A stretch of DNA of 60,000 nucleotides from Symbiodinium natans (GCA_905221605.1 CAJNDS010002738.1:79001-139000); one strand, 5' to 3'. Numbered from the stretch's first letter, positions 13,790 to 26,148 are shown. Notes: generated from the sequence alone by a model not told the origin. Numbers and translations: made by a program.

Positions 13790-15240
13790 CTAACCCTAGC
13801 AAGCTGATACCTAGAAGTTGGCCTTCTTCGGGCTTGCCGGCGGAGCGCTCCCAGACCTCATGACGGGCTCAAAAAGCCCAACTTTTTCAAGCCCATAAAC
13901 CGAATCAGCTCGACGTCTGAAACCAATCGCCCCAGACTCCCCAAACGGAAACATCATCGTAGCATCGTCCCAGCTGAGCAGTTTTGCAGCCGAAGCACGG
14001 CGAAATCATAGAGCATCAGCTCTGGCAGCTTCTGGATATGAAGCACACTCGCCTCGGCGGGCGATGCCGGGTGAAGGAGCGGAGGGCTCAGCTCTTAGGC
14101 GTCTAAGTTTCCATGCAAACCCTCAAGGTCTTTGACATGCTTGTAGGTTCCGGTCAAACCGACGCACACATTGCCCGGGCCCCCTGCTGTTGCAAAGCGA
14201 TGTCGAACTGGCAGTGTGAAGAGAGGCTTGACAGCTTGCACCTAGAAGCAGGGAGGCAAATAGACCGCATGCACGTTTTACCAGCGCACGAACACGGAGG
14301 AAAGCAACGAAATCTGTCTGGTGTGCAACAGCTGGATATAAGAAATGTGCAGCATACACGCGTAGCACGAAAACTTCAGAAGGAGGAGGTATTCCTAGGA
14401 GCGGCAAGGACAGTGAAATCCTCAACCCAAGACCCCAAGACAATTCGACTGCAGCCTTGCGAGCGACATGCTGCACCTGAAAAGTTCGCGAGTCTACACG
14501 AGCACTGAAGCCCATTTCAGACATTTTCGTCGGCGCTTAGACGACTTTCGGCAGTCTTGCATGCGCAAGATCCTAATACCACAATCCAGGCCTTGAAGTA
14601 ATTGCCCTGCTTCCCGCTGCAGCCATCCAGCCGTAGACGGACCGTAGTCGATCGCTCCTGGACCTGCAAGAAACTGCCAGGAAACTCACCGCGAGCAGCG
14701 AAACGAAATAACATAAAGCGTGAGCACCCAGAACGGAGAGTGCGGATCATCGCTTGCATGACCGAGAAACCTCGACAGCCTCCAAACACTTGCCCTGACG
14801 TCTTGCCCGACGTGTCTCTAGCCGACTCTAGCCCCTGAGTGATGTCAAAACAACCGGGCGTTTGTGTCCCTCGTTGTTCTTCACCGCGTCTCTGTTCTGA
14901 AGATGCTTCCCCTGCTGTTGCCTTTTTAGCGCTGCAGGCTGCAGGTGCATCTCCCCGTTGCCTGCTTCCCCTTCGTGCTTGACTGTTTTTAAAGCTTGCC
15001 GTAAAGCTTGGCACGCTCCTCGCTCCGTGGCCTCATCGGTCTTCATTGATTTGAGCGTTTTGCTATCAACTCTTCCAGTACTTTCACCACCCTCTCCTAC
15101 GCTCGGCTGCTCCGCTCTGTATCTTTCTCGTGCTCTCGATATCCTCATTGTCAAGAGTTGTCCATCGCTCTGATCAACCTTCCCCCCAAACGATCATTCT
15201 TGCATCTTGAGTTGAAGACTTCACGATGCTGCAACCAACA
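13790..15240. other. Spacer with overlapping open frames
   Basis: Purine-rich DNA leaves several frames open at once, including a minus-strand ATG frame of 108 codons at 15154-14828 (basic, Gln-rich and Lys-rich) that overlaps another minus-strand frame. Simultaneous openness of two frames argues for composition and not coding. Confidence 0.35.
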
Positions 15241-15256
15241 GAGTCTCTAAACAAGG

Positions 15257-15430
15257 TCATGGAAACAGGCAGAACGGTACCAAAGCTGTACCCGGGGCCT
15301 CGATGACGACACCATGCTCACCGACTTTGTACGACTCCTCCGGGCTCCCCACGAATGTACACAATTGCTGCGCGCCCGAATTGAATGACAAATGGATTCC
15401 CACAGCGCTGGCCAACGCGCGCATCGGCGG
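15257..15430 (-). CDS. Probable exon, conserved-looking protein end
   Basis: A minus-strand frame ending in a TGA at 15259-15257 encodes a segment with GIHLSFNSGAQQLCTFVG and SYKVGEHGVVIEAPGTAL before the stop. The composition and the glycine, proline and valine spacing look like a folded beta-rich domain, and codons favour G or C in third position. The 5' end of the exon was not fixed: the open frame runs on upstream through a CA/TC repeat, which cannot be coding. It could be the last exon of a minus-strand gene whose other exons were not found, with 16375-16515 the nearest candidate. Function unknown. Confidence 0.45.
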   Translation of the reverse strand, partial: PPMRALASAVGIHLSFNSGAQQLCTFVGSPEESYKVGEHGVVIEAPGTALVPFCLFP

Positions 15431-15789
15431 ACCTCGTGGTGGAACGGGTTGTGGCGGTGGACTTTGACTACCACCCTGTCCTGCAGAGGACTGCAAACCG
15501 ACATGCATGTGCCCTCGGATCCCGTGCAACTCTCGTGTCGCGAAGGTTGGCATAGGCAGGGCCAGGGCAAGACACAACCGATGCGAAGAAAGTCTCAACC
15601 ACCTCCGCAATCCGGAAAGCCACTTTACACTTAAAAGACAAGCTAGGCCGACAAAACTTGCAGATGTGAAAAGCAATGTGGGGGCCTTGGCGAATCCTTT
15701 ACGCAATCCGTCATATTTGATGCAAGTCCAAGTATCAACCACTTGGTCACACGCAAACACCGACACAGACACAGACAGAGACACAAACA

Positions 15790-15800
15790 CAGACGCGCGC

Positions 15801-15866
<66 letters not shown>
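15790..15866. repeat. CA then TC microsatellite
   Basis: A (CA)n tract of about 34 bases runs directly into a (TC)n tract of about 27 bases. It causes long false open frames on both strands. Confidence 0.95.
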
Positions 15867-15868
<2 letters not shown>

Positions 15869-16374
15869 GCACATTCACCTGAGGTCCCTGCCCCAGGCGA
15901 AAAGTCGTGCTTGAAGGTCATGAGCTTGAGGAGCAGGTGCACAAATTGAGCTGATTACACTCGGTGCCTCTCTAGCGCTCTGTGAGTGTTCTGTCTTCAT
16001 CGAGCCGGAGATCATAGCATGTGTCTTTGCGTCATGCGACAGGTAACAGGCATTCCCCACTGATGCCACACCATGTCTATGGATGGGCATCGACTGGAGA
16101 AGCGAAGCTAGCAGCTAGCTTAAGAGTGGCTCATGAGGTACGAATTACCATGAGTCCTTCCATGTTCGAGCTGAGATGTCAAGTGGAAGCTGGCTCATGG
16201 TGGACTGTACCGGATGCCAACATCATAGAATCCAAACCGCATGGCCGCAGCTGGTCGTGAGATCCGCGTGTAATCCATCGCAATGGGAAACTTTCAAGAA
16301 TCTACGAGGAAACTTGTGCGATGTAGTGACAGCTCCTACCCACGGCATGTGCTGAACCTATCCGCTCCGAGCGC

Positions 16375-16515
16375 TTTGCGCCGAAGGATCGGATCGCGAG
16401 CCATAGGCATCCCTGGCCTGGCCAAGGGAAGTCAAGGCAGCTGACAGCCTGGCATCGAGGTCGTCGACCTCCGGAACTTGTGGGCTTTGCAGTGTCCGGG
16501 CCAATCCTTCTACGT
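16375..16515 (-). CDS. Probable exon, helical acidic segment
   Basis: A minus-strand open segment encodes about 45 residues with EGLARTLQSPQVPEVDD followed by LDARLSAALTSLGQARDAYG, an amphipathic helix-like stretch with strong G/C third-position preference. Splice sites were not resolved and no family is recognised. It may belong with the exon at 15257-15430, which lies downstream on the same strand. Confidence 0.4.
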
Positions 16516-16529
16516 ACCGTCTCGGTGGC

Positions 16530-19500
16530 CACTCATGCCACTCTGTACTTTGGAGCTTTGCGGGATAAACTTGCCCTTGGACTGAGCTATCGAAGACTTG
16601 GCGCGTTGTGCCTTACAGTCCTGAGTCCATCCCCAAGAATCCGCAGCTTACAAAAGGAGATCCCACAGAGAGGATCAAGCACGTGCGCCTTTTGTGTCAG
16701 AAGATCTGCACCTCAAGGCGGGCACAGGGAGTCTTGAAGTTCGGCTGAAGGCTCTTCACTCTTTGCTGTTGCGACGTGGAAAGAAGCGCTGAAACTGTGC
16801 AAACTGAAAAAACCATTGACGAGCCCAAGATCGAGCAGTTTTGTGGAACATTTAATGAGGGTACCTTGCGTCACTGCCCTCCCCAGTTGCTCACCACGTA
16901 GCCCCACAAGGCCCAGGAGGTACGTGTGTCAATTGTGGTGTTGCTACGCACCAAACCCCGGCACCCCCAAACCCTCCCGCCCCCCTCTCCAACAACAAAG
17001 ACCAAGATCCCGACGATCAGGTTGCAAAACCTCTGGTAAAGGACCTGACGCCGCGCATGGGCTCGGAAACATGGCTTTGGTGTCATGTACAGCAAAGTGA
17101 ACGCATCGTGCAAATTCTTCGTATATATGTACTCTAGATTACTCCAGTGCGTGGGGGCTCTTCCATCCCCGCTTGTTCTTTGTGATATCCGGCCTTATGC
17201 CCCCCAAACCAGCTGCCCGGAGCAGGAAGTGAGGCCAAGCCCCCTTCCTGCACCCTGCAAGTTTCCCCGGTGCTGCTTACGGGCCAGGTGTCCAAAGACC
17301 CAACATCAGACAGCCCCAAACTGCTGGATTGGCTCCAGTCAGACAGGGCTGTCAAAGATCAGGCTCCACACCAAGCCCCACACACACATGTGAAGATCTA
17401 TACTCCAGTCTCTCCTCATCAGATCATGCGGCCTCCGGCCAAGAGGCGTCTAGTGCAAGCAGAAAGATTGGGTCTCCTAGCCACCCCCCCCGGCCCCCCC
17501 CTGCCCCCCCCGGCCCTGGCCCCCCAGATCGCGTGCCGGAGCTGCAAACCGATGGAGGTTCCCGAATCCAAACGCCTGAAACCTCCCCCTGAAACCTTTT
17601 GGACCCTTCCTGGGACCTCGTTGAAGTTGTTGGGGATTTGGTTTGGACCTGCTTTGAAAGGTTTTTGGAATTTCCCGGGCCTTGGGACGTGCGCCGGCCT
17701 TGGCTGCCGAGGCGGCGCGCGCAAGCGTTTACAAGTAGTGATGATCAGCCACTATCGGAAATCCGCATCAACTAGCAGGAAGCGTGAAGAAAAAACCGCC
17801 CAAAGGAGGGTGTACAGAGCAGAGGAAGATGGAACTGCCTTGCCTGAATGCCCAGGCCGAGGCCTTTCGACGCCAAGCGTCCACAATCTAAACAAATGTT
17901 TTCGAAAAGCCCGACATCGCCTGCAGCACCGGAGGTTCTGGCAACAGGAGAGAATTGATCCTGTCCAGATGTGATGCATGTGCCTTCTAAGCCGCAGCGA
18001 CCAAGTACATATTCTGAACCCATGCAGATCCTTGTTCCTGTGTGGGCAGAAGCTTCGAGAGCCCCAGCGCAGTTCAGATAAGGTAAAGGATGATCTATAT
18101 AAACTATATTGAAACATTCCAGTTTGGTCACTCTGACATGCATCCTACGCAGTTCTTGCATTCGTTGGAAGATGGGATACGCCAGCGACGCTAAAGCTTG
18201 GTCAAAAGAACAGGCTGTGGCTTGTATTAACACGGCGATTGTGGTACGAAGACAACACTTCAAAGTCCACAGACTCAACCCTCACAACCGCGTTCTTTGG
18301 GTTGAAGATCCTCTCGCCTTCAGAACTTTTTGTCAGGCCGTTCATTCGGAGATCTGCAAACTCCTTTGTGAAACACTCTAGGAAGTGGGTCTGCAAACGA
18401 TCTGCAGGCCCAGCCTAACCTAAGTAGTCAGGCACTCTACCAGCCTGTACAGCCCCTGACTGGTTGCAAATGGTTGCAAGCGAAGGCTCTCCTCCAGATG
18501 AACTTCGAAGTTCTCACCAATCTTTCAGTCTTTTGAGAACCGCTACTATGGCGCACAACACGGTCGTGTAGACACTTCTTTGTGAAAGTTGCTGCTGAGA
18601 GATACTTCGGTTATCAGCCCCTCCTACAAACAAACAGCGAGCAGCCCAGGAGCGAGCTCAACGCTTGTGCCAGTTCAGGCCATTCAATAGCGCATGCATC
18701 CTAAGATCTGGCTGCAATGTGTTAGACTCTTAGACCGTACGGGAGCGTATGGGACCCAATGGGACCCAATGGGACCGTGTGCGGAAGTAGGGTTTGGGGA
18801 CATCCTCGGGCTCGTCGATGCGTTGAGGGCTATGGGCTGCTCGGTTGAGGGACGGCACTGTTGGCCAGCTGCTGTTGCAAATCGAGCTTTGTCCGGCTAA
18901 CAGCTGGGAGGAGGTGTGGGGTTAGAGCGGGTCATGGCCAACCTTAAGATCCCCGGTGCGATTGCCACGACTTTGGCTCCAAAGACAGGACGCCCAGGCT
19001 TTGCAAAGCTTGAACAGCTTGGACTACCCCCCCAACTGCCGGGCGCTGCGCCGGCCCCGCAAGACCACAAACAGCGCGAGACGAGTCTTGAACTCAAGCC
19101 TCGGCACTGCCTGAACCACCTTTGGGTTTGGTTCCATCCTTTGCACACAATGGAAAAAGGTAGATGAATGCTCTAGGACGTACGCTTCCTCCCGTGTTGG
19201 AGACCTTCCCAACTCCATTACCACTCCGTCGTCGTACATCTACTCCGGCAGTTGGGCACTTTCACCCTGCCGGACAAGAAAATCGTACCTAAACCTAGAC
19301 CCTCTTCCTGCAGGCGACTGACTCGCATGGTCATGTCAAGATATCTGCCCGAAACCCGGCTATCCCAAGAGGGTCTAGGTATGTCTCATCCAAAATGTCG
19401 TTCGCGCTAAAACTCAGCACAATGGGTCCATCTGCCATTACTTAGCTGGTTAAGCACCTCCGGTGGATTCCTGTGGTGCGCTATCCGAACTTTCCCATGC

Positions 19501-20520
19501 CCCAGCTGAGAGCTCTGCAACAGGCAGCACTAGCTAGGCCGGACCCCCACTAAGACAAATCTACAGCTGGAGCAAATGGTATTTTGAAAATGTACCCATG
19601 TTCAAGTAGCCACCAAGAAAAGTCTGCGCAGTCAGGCTGCCTTGGATGTAATAGTCAAGTGGAACGACTGTAACTGTTGTTGCCGACTTGTGACTGCCGA
19701 TTTTGGAAAAAGGCAGAATTGTCTGACCAGCTCATACCTGGCATACCTGGCATACCTGATCGCTGCAGGCTTAGTGAGTAGCCCCGTGCAGTCTTCGTTC
19801 AAGGCTCTACCTCTCGGAAGATTAGTGCAGCTTGGTGTTCTGCTCTCAGCTGATCGTGGAGTGTCTGAGTCTGTCCTGTCGTTGAGCCTCTGGCAGGGAC
19901 AGCAAACGGGGCGTGTGCCACTCCTTCTATCAGGAACCCTTTAGTTTGGGCACGAACGTCCCTCCAAGCAGTCACGCATTTCGGTCGCACCAACCCGACC
20001 CCATCCTTCTTGTTCTTTAGAAGCAAGCCCTCCCCAAGAAGCCACCAGGTGCGAAAACTTGGCAGGGTCTGGAGCAAGGTGATCTAGGACCAAATCTAGG
20101 AGCTCTACTCTAGACTCGAGACTCAACACACTCCATGCACGACAAATAATTTTCTTCGGGGGGTCTTGAGGTCAGTGACAATCGATCTTGAGGGGGTCAA
20201 GATGAAGGCGAGGAGGCTCATTCACTTAAGGAGAACAGAAGGAAGACGCAAAAGGCGCCTCCGTCAACCAAACAAGCGCTTTGAGTCCCTGGTTGTGGTC
20301 GAAGCATCCTGGCGATGGGCAGGGATTCGAGGCTTTGCAAAGCCAAGCCGACGTTCCAACATGGAATTTTCGGGGGAACGCTTGCTAACAAATCCCCATA
20401 CTGCGAAAATCAAACTCCAAGAGGCTCTCTCAAGCTCTTTCCGGGCCAAAGCGTGGAAAAGCCATTATTGAAGCATCAAACTCATGCACGGTGTGAGCTT
20501 CATGATTCGCAGCCTGTCGC
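16530..20520. other. Long stretch without a firm gene
   Basis: Poly-C-rich DNA at 17480-17520 keeps a plus-strand frame open from 17270 to 17974 (234 codons); its composition is not protein-like past the first 60 codons. Opposed open frames at 18916-19167 (plus) and 19239-19024 (minus) cannot both be real. Short direct repeats occur at 18745-18775 (GGGACCCAAT) and 19736-19760 (ATACCTGGC). A minus-strand frame near 19880-19802 (QTLHDQLRAEHQAALIF) could be a further exon of the channel gene. Confidence 0.4.
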
Positions 20521-20524
20521 CAAC

Positions 20525-21649
20525 CTTTCAGTGTGCTGCTCAGCTCTTCCACGGCAGCTGTAAGCTTGTCCACGCTCCGCGCGATGGCATCCTTGGCTCC
20601 ATCGGTCTAGGCTTCTGTTACTTCTGTGCGGCTCCGAAGGATCATCTCTGGCGCGGACTCGCAAGGAAAACCCTTGCAGCCCTTGCACCATCACAGCATG
20701 GTACAGGCAAGTCGCACTCCGCTCCGTCACGTGGTTCTCCAAGTGCTCAAGCCTGCTCAAGGGTTGACAATACCAGTTGACTTCTCTTGTGGCCTTACAT
20801 GCTGTATGGTTTAAGATGTTTCTGGCTTCGGGTTTGGTGTTTTAGGATGCCCTTGGGCTATACCATACTTGCAGCCTGTACAGCTGAAAAGATGGAAAGC
20901 TCGAGGAATGCTGATTTGTAAATTGGGCGCTGCAGGGAACCGAACCAGGGAACTGCAATCGTCATCTACTTCGGCAATCGCGGCACGATGCAAGGGGCAA
21001 GCCAGGGCTATCATCGAAATTGAGTCTCAACTCTTGCGCTTCCCCGGTGCCTGACAAGGAGAAACAACTAGCACTGTCTAGAGTTTCCAATTCTGTGTTG
21101 TTGCACCGCCTTCATGGATCAGCCCTTCTGTGACGAAAAGCTTGATGACAGAGGGCGCTCTTTACAGACAGATGTCGTCAGAACAAGTCGCATTTTCCTT
21201 CGGGCAAGTGTTGCACCTGCACACCCTCCCAAACAATTGGGGCCCAATGAAACCACGCTTTGGACAGGGGAGTGGCTCAAGTTTTCTGTTGTGCGGTTTT
21301 TTTTTTTTTTGTTGGGGGGGGGGGGCCAAAGTCGAACAGACCTTCCATGGGCTTGATTTCGGAACAGTGTCGTGTTCAGGACAGCTTCCAAAACCGAAGC
21401 CAGCCATGGCCTGGCTGGCTTGGGTTCAATGGTTAAGCGAAATCGCATCCATTCTGCAAGAACATTGTGGTGCCTTGTGGTGTTTCGGTTATTTGAAAGT
21501 TGGGTGGACCTCTTTGCAGCTCCTTGCGAGCACAATTTCACGTTGCCGGCCAGCCTCTTTGTCACTTGAGTTGAGACGCGCTGCAGGCCGTAGTCAAGAG
21601 AGACAACATGCTTTGTGTTCAGCGTCTCCTTGGCGAAACGCTTTTGAAC
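20525..21649 (-). CDS. Channel C-terminal coiled-coil tail
   Basis: Exons 21649-21564, 20752-20718 and 20596-20525 join in phases 2 and 1 to give a helical tail containing LDYGLQRVSTQVLEHLENHV and DAIARSVDKLTAAVEELSS. Donors are GA, GT and GT. A tail coiled coil would fit channel multimerisation; that is inference. The reading frame continues past 20525 into an unlocated exon. Confidence 0.65.
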
Positions 21650-24600
21650 CTTAAGCTATGGCATCCAAGCCGTCTATACCCCTTGAAACTCAGAAGCTCA
21701 GCTCGGACTGCTCAAACCACCAGAAGCAAGGCGAGCAAGGCACTGCCCTCTTACAGTAATGGCCATGACAACTTTACCACAAAGAGGAGCTCTCGCCGCC
21801 CGCGTGAGGCCCACACAGAGCACTGTTTGCTGACAACACCACGCTCCAAAGCATCCCTACATCCGACGGTTTTTTTGTAAAGCTTCAACAAAATATGCCT
21901 AGGTCCAGCAACCGTGCGAACCTCGAACTGGGCGGTTCTTGAATCTGCATGGCTCCTGCAGCTGGGACAAGCCCGAGGTGAACTCGTCGATCGACAGCTC
22001 GCCGTCTTCGTCCACGTCCAGCATCGAAAACGCCTGTGACTTTAGAGGGTTTAGGGGATGCTTAGGGGTCAAGGAGTCAGTTAGCATGCGCTCGGGTTTT
22101 GGGGGATCGGTGATCTAGGAATGAAAGCGGGTGAAGGACTGGCCGCCGCCTCAAAGCGTGCCAACTCAAGACACCCCCAACTCCGAATCCGAATCGATAC
22201 ATTCTGAACCTCAAAGCTCCATGGTGATTGCACTGATCTTTGGTTCCGAAGTTCGGCGCCCCAAAAAGTGGAATGGTTGGGTGTGGGATGGTGTGGGGCT
22301 TCTGCACATTCAAGCGCATGCATGGGTGACCAGACAAGGGTGTATGAATGAATGGAAGCAGGTCGGGTTTCGGGCTTGGGTTTCAAGATTTCGTCGGCAG
22401 TTCGTGGGCAGTAATTACTTGAGGCCCGCAGGTCGCGTACCAACGGAAACTCAGCTGCGCCTTCTCTAATTCCTGCAGTGGGAGAGTCACACCCAGATCC
22501 TCCATTTTTGCGACAACCTGGCGGGTGCTCGCTGATGGCACTTTTGAATCCTGAACTCCGTGGACTCTGTGGACCACGAATGACGTGTCATCCCATAAGG
22601 AGCCCTCACGGAAGCCCAAGCATGAAACCCGAAACTCCGAGGTCAAAAATGCTGGGAGGAGGTGCTTAAGTACGCTCAGGTTGCCTGCGTCCTTGCTTGC
22701 AGACTTTGAACAGGGGGCGAGATCTTTTAACAGCTGCGCGCATGTCCATGCGGTTCGCCTGCTGATCCTTGATCAGGGTCGCAAACTCCTCATGGTCAAG
22801 AACCTGGTTTCCTGAGATTCGTCCATTCGTCGATGACCCAGAGCCAGTTATCCATAGAACGCCTGGTTCCTATTCCGGGCCACAAGGGTCCACTACTGTA
22901 CGTGACTCTGACTCTACATCATGCCTTGCAACACATCTAATGGAAGTAACACGCACGACGGGACCGGTAGGCCCCGCAGCCTCGCAGAAAAAGGATGACA
23001 TGACATACTTGTGGCCAAGATGCCGTCTGTGTCGGCATTGACAAAGCACACCTCACAGATGTAAGGTTTCTGACATCTGTGAGTGCAGTAGCAACCTGGA
23101 GGAACCTGGAGGAACCTGCAACAACCTGGAGGAACTTGGCCCTCTTTTGCTTCCAACCCTACTGACCGACACCGCAAGGACAGCCCCAGACGCTCCACAC
23201 ACCCTAGAGGCCCTAGCAACCCTGGCATGCTATGGCCATATGCAAGTTGCAGCACAAACAACAAACGAGCTGGGCCCAATCAAGATGCAACATTTGGGTG
23301 CGTGGCCATGGCACTGGGACAATACCATCAATCTTCACAGCCAACTACCGATCAACCGCACTCTACACACCACAAAATTGTGCACCGACCTTCAGGAACT
23401 CCACGAACTCCTTTCTTCTCCTTTCCTGCGCCTGCGTGAGAGTGCAATGTTGAGAGACATCGTGAGAGAATGCAAGGGTTCTCGCATTGAAGTTGAAGGA
23501 GGCTGAGTAAAAATCGCTGTAAGTTAGGGCGTAAGCAAAAGGCTCGAGGTCGTTGATCTTGAAGATCAGTTTTCGGCATCCGATCCGATTTCTGGACTCT
23601 TGAACCTTTAGACACACCATAACATCTTTGTTGGGAGTCCCAGATGGTCCCAGATGTTCAGCCTTTCTAGATTCTAGATGCCTTTGCGAACATATTCGAA
23701 CCCGTCAAAACTAAAGCATCATCAAGATGACAAGGAGGCTGTTGGAAGCTCTCTGTCGAAATACTGCGTGAATGGAAAAGCATCGCTGACCTTCCGAATC
23801 CGCTGTCGGAACCGCTCAACAGGCGTTGGTGCTGGAATCATTCAAAGTCTCAAGATCTCCAGCGTGTTCCTTCTATAAACCGCTGCAGCAAGCACCTGTG
23901 GGGAACCAGCTGTGGGGAAACAAAAGAAATCAGGTAACGAGAGCGAGTACAGAAGATTGCAAAATGCACCCAGACGTCGGTGCCACTGGGCGAGACAGGA
24001 AGGCAGGGTTGATTCAGGTGCCTCATGGTGCCTCAACTCACTGAAATTCGCTCTGGGGGAATCATCCGGGCAGGAGCTCCTACGAAAGCTGCTACATAAG
24101 GTCCAAGACCCAACAACCTGCAAAGAAAAAACAAGCAATGCCACCAATGTGTGGGTGCGAAAGTCGTCAGGACCTCCTTCTGCTTCTCCTTGCGGTCTTG
24201 CGTGGCCTGGCCCCAAGCTGGCAGACCTACACTGGCCTACAACTTTGACATCGCACGCAGCGACTATCGAGCCGCATGGTGCCCTCATGGAGCATCCAGG
24301 GACACTTGGCCATATCAGCTTCGGGGTTTCTAGGGTTCAAGGATGCAAGTCTCGGCACATCGTTTTGCCAAAGTTTTGTCCCTTTGCTCTTGTCGTGTCT
24401 GCCTGAATGACATTGTCTGACACCACGGCAGTCACCAAGGAGATCATAGTCCATGCCTCACAGGAACTCCGCTCGGCTTCTGGCAGCACACTCTACAGCC
24501 TCTACTGTGACTCTACAGCCCATCCACAAGTCCAGAACGTCCGTGTTGAGCCCAAGGGCAGAGAAGGCGATGAAGATCACAAAAAACACTCGCCACCAGT

Positions 24601-25507
24601 CACCTCAGAGGCGAATACATTGTCAATAGTGAAAAGTACTGTTCACTGTTCCCCAGCTATACTGAAGATTAAGCTGAGATTGCAAAATGTTACGCTGTGT
24701 TGACTTTACCCGCATTCTAAGCACAAGGCCAGCTCTACGGTCTCAGAAGCTGCAAGACTTTCAAGAGTAATGGAGGACAAGGGCCTCTGCTTCATGTCCG
24801 TGGCTGCAGGGGCAGGAAGTACTGTGTATAAACTGTGTCTACATTGAATAATGCATGCATTACATGTTCGGTCTGAAGCCCTGAAGCTATCTTGGCCAGC
24901 AGGCTGTGCTCAACGAGCGGAGCAGCAATATCCGGCCACGAGTCCATCGTCGTGACCTGACGGGCGCAACCGGCTTCAATCCGCTTCATGAAGCTTCCTA
25001 AGCAAACCTTATTCAGTTCGACTTCTGTGAAGACGTTGCGCTGAACCACCTACTGAACTAAGGACCTACCCCCAAAACTGAGTCTGTCCTATGAGTACAA
25101 CAAAGACTATCGAGCGACGCCTCTGCCATTGCATGGTCCAGTCATGGAAAGCTGCCAAAATCTCCGTACAGCCCTTTGAAGCAAACTTCGCGATCTCTTC
25201 TTCAAGGTTCCATCCAAGGCGCGAGAGCCCGAACTACTTCTACTCCATTTGGCCATTGTTTTAGTAAAATGATCAAGCCCCTCACCATACAGGATCTGCC
25301 TGTTCTGGAACCTGCAAGCGGTCCGTACCTAGCACCGTCCACCTCGCAACACGAACTTCGAAACTTAAGGTGGGGGCTTGGAACAGTCCCAGCGCGCCTG
25401 GAAAAGGGTGAACATGGATTTCAGGATACTCTCGAAGTATTCTTCGTTGTTTCCTGCGGCTCCACGCACGAAAGCAGCTTGGGCCCCAATTCCCCAACCA
25501 TCCACAC
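20525..25507 (-). CDS. Voltage-gated-type cation channel with EF-hands (partial)
   Basis: Twelve minus-strand exons join in phase: 25507-25398, 24956-24881, 24603-24542, 24456-24403, 23431-23390, 23051-23024, 22811-22759, 22517-22461, 22033-21956, 21649-21564, 20752-20718 and 20596-20525. In order they encode the turret and pore helix, a TMDSW selectivity-filter motif, S6, a charged linker, EF-hand 1, EF-hand 2 and a coiled-coil tail, about 250 residues. This is the pore end of one repeat of the voltage-gated Na/Ca channel superfamily followed by a cytoplasmic calcium-sensing tail, so it should sit in a membrane and pass Na or Ca. That class is known from dinoflagellates. Donors are mostly GC and GA. 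The 24880/24604 junction is not canonical (one-base ambiguity). The voltage sensor (S1-S4) was not found upstream and no stop codon was found downstream, so both ends are open. Confidence 0.85.
21297..21324. repeat. Poly-T then poly-G run
   Basis: About thirteen T residues, a GTT interruption, then about eleven G residues, inside a channel-gene intron. The length is likely to be error-prone in an assembly. Confidence 0.95.
21956..22033 (-). CDS. Channel EF-hand 2
   Basis: This exon encodes AFSMLDVDEDGELSIDEF and a following helix. The loop DVDEDGELSIDE is canonical, with Asp at 1, 3 and 5, Gly at 6 and Glu at 12. It follows exon 22517-22461 (VVAKMEDLGVTLPLQELEK), the entering helix, across a 427-base GC-AG intron. 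Confidence 0.88.
22759..23051 (-). CDS. Channel EF-hand 1 (split by an intron)
   Basis: A 28-base exon (23051-23024) ends inside the calcium loop and joins in phase 1 to 22811-22759 through a GC donor. The joined loop is DTDGNQVLDHEE: Asp at positions 1, 3 and 9 and Glu at 12 are kept, but position 6 is Gln where Gly is usual. The preceding 42-base exon (23431-23390, AQERRRKEFVEFLK) is the charged linker after S6. Confidence 0.82.
23088..23140. repeat. Minisatellite, CCTGGAGGAA units
   Basis: Several copies of CAACCTGGAGGA/ACCTGGAGGA within the channel-gene intron between 23390 and 23051. Confidence 0.85.
24403..24603 (-). CDS. Channel S6 exons
   Basis: Exon 24603-24542 encodes WWRVFFVIFIAFSALGLNT, and exon 24456-24403 encodes AWTMISLVTAVVSDNVIQ. 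Together they make a hydrophobic helix ending in the LVTAVVSDN pattern typical of S6 and its cytoplasmic gate. The intron between them is 85 bases with a GA donor and AG acceptor. Confidence 0.85.
24881..25507 (-). CDS. Channel pore exons (P-loop)
   Basis: Exon 25507-25398 encodes an extracellular turret and a pore helix ending NNEEYFESILKSMFTLFQ. A GC donor leads across a 441-base intron to 24956-24881, which begins VTTMDSWPDIAAPL. Joined, this gives the hallmark MFTLFQ plus T-x-(D/E)-S-W filter of four-domain and single-domain Na/Ca channels, with Asp at the acidic filter position where Glu is usual. The intron falls exactly between pore helix and filter. Confidence 0.88.
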
Positions 25508-26107
25508 CTGAAACAGAAAAACACCCTGGCAGGTGTTCAGGAGAGCAGGGAAACAAGTGTTGGGATTTCAGCTGAATTTCAAGAACTGCTTCCGTCCATG
25601 ATTGCATAGGTTGGAGTGTAATTTCGCAGAGCGTGTTGCCTACTACACTCTTGAGAAGGCTCAGTCCCTTAACCCCCATCCCCTGCAACCGGGCCTGCAA
25701 GAAACAGACGGTTCTTGGCGTAGTGCCTCAAGTCTCCAGGCCACCGTCGAAGAGTGGGGATTCGGTTCGGTTTGGGGGATACCGAAGCTCTGAAGATTGC
25801 CGCAATGACCTGCGTCGAAAGCCCGTTTTACGGGATCCCTTGTATGTCATGTGGTCCGTAACTCCTGATCTGCACGCTGCAAAATAGCTGCCCATTGGTC
25901 TTCTTTAGTTTGGCATATTTCCGACCGAGCTGACCTAATACCGACAGTGCCGAATAATTCCTTAGGCTATTTGGGTCCTACGTCATCCGAAGAATGGAAA
26001 CAGGCTCACCCCGGTCTAGCAGAGCAGATCACCTGAGATATGCGTGGCCCACGTTTCAGGGAGACTAGAGGCGGCATGAGGCTCCGAGGCATCTGAGGGC
26101 AGGGCGT

Positions 26108-26148
26108 AAGAAACACCGCCACCAAGTAGACGGTGAACGTCAGCACGC
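26108..26148 (-). CDS. Possible channel S5 segment
   Basis: After an AAAG acceptor the minus strand reads GVLTFTVYLVAVFLT, a short hydrophobic helix of the kind expected for S5, about 600 bases upstream of the pore exon. The donor and joining phase to 25507 were not resolved, and other frames are also open here. Confidence 0.35.

Noticed and set aside
17270-17974. 234-codon plus-strand frame
   Set aside because: It is kept open by poly-C and Pro-rich DNA; no splice sites or motifs, and composition changes abruptly along it. Length alone is not significant in this GC-balanced DNA.
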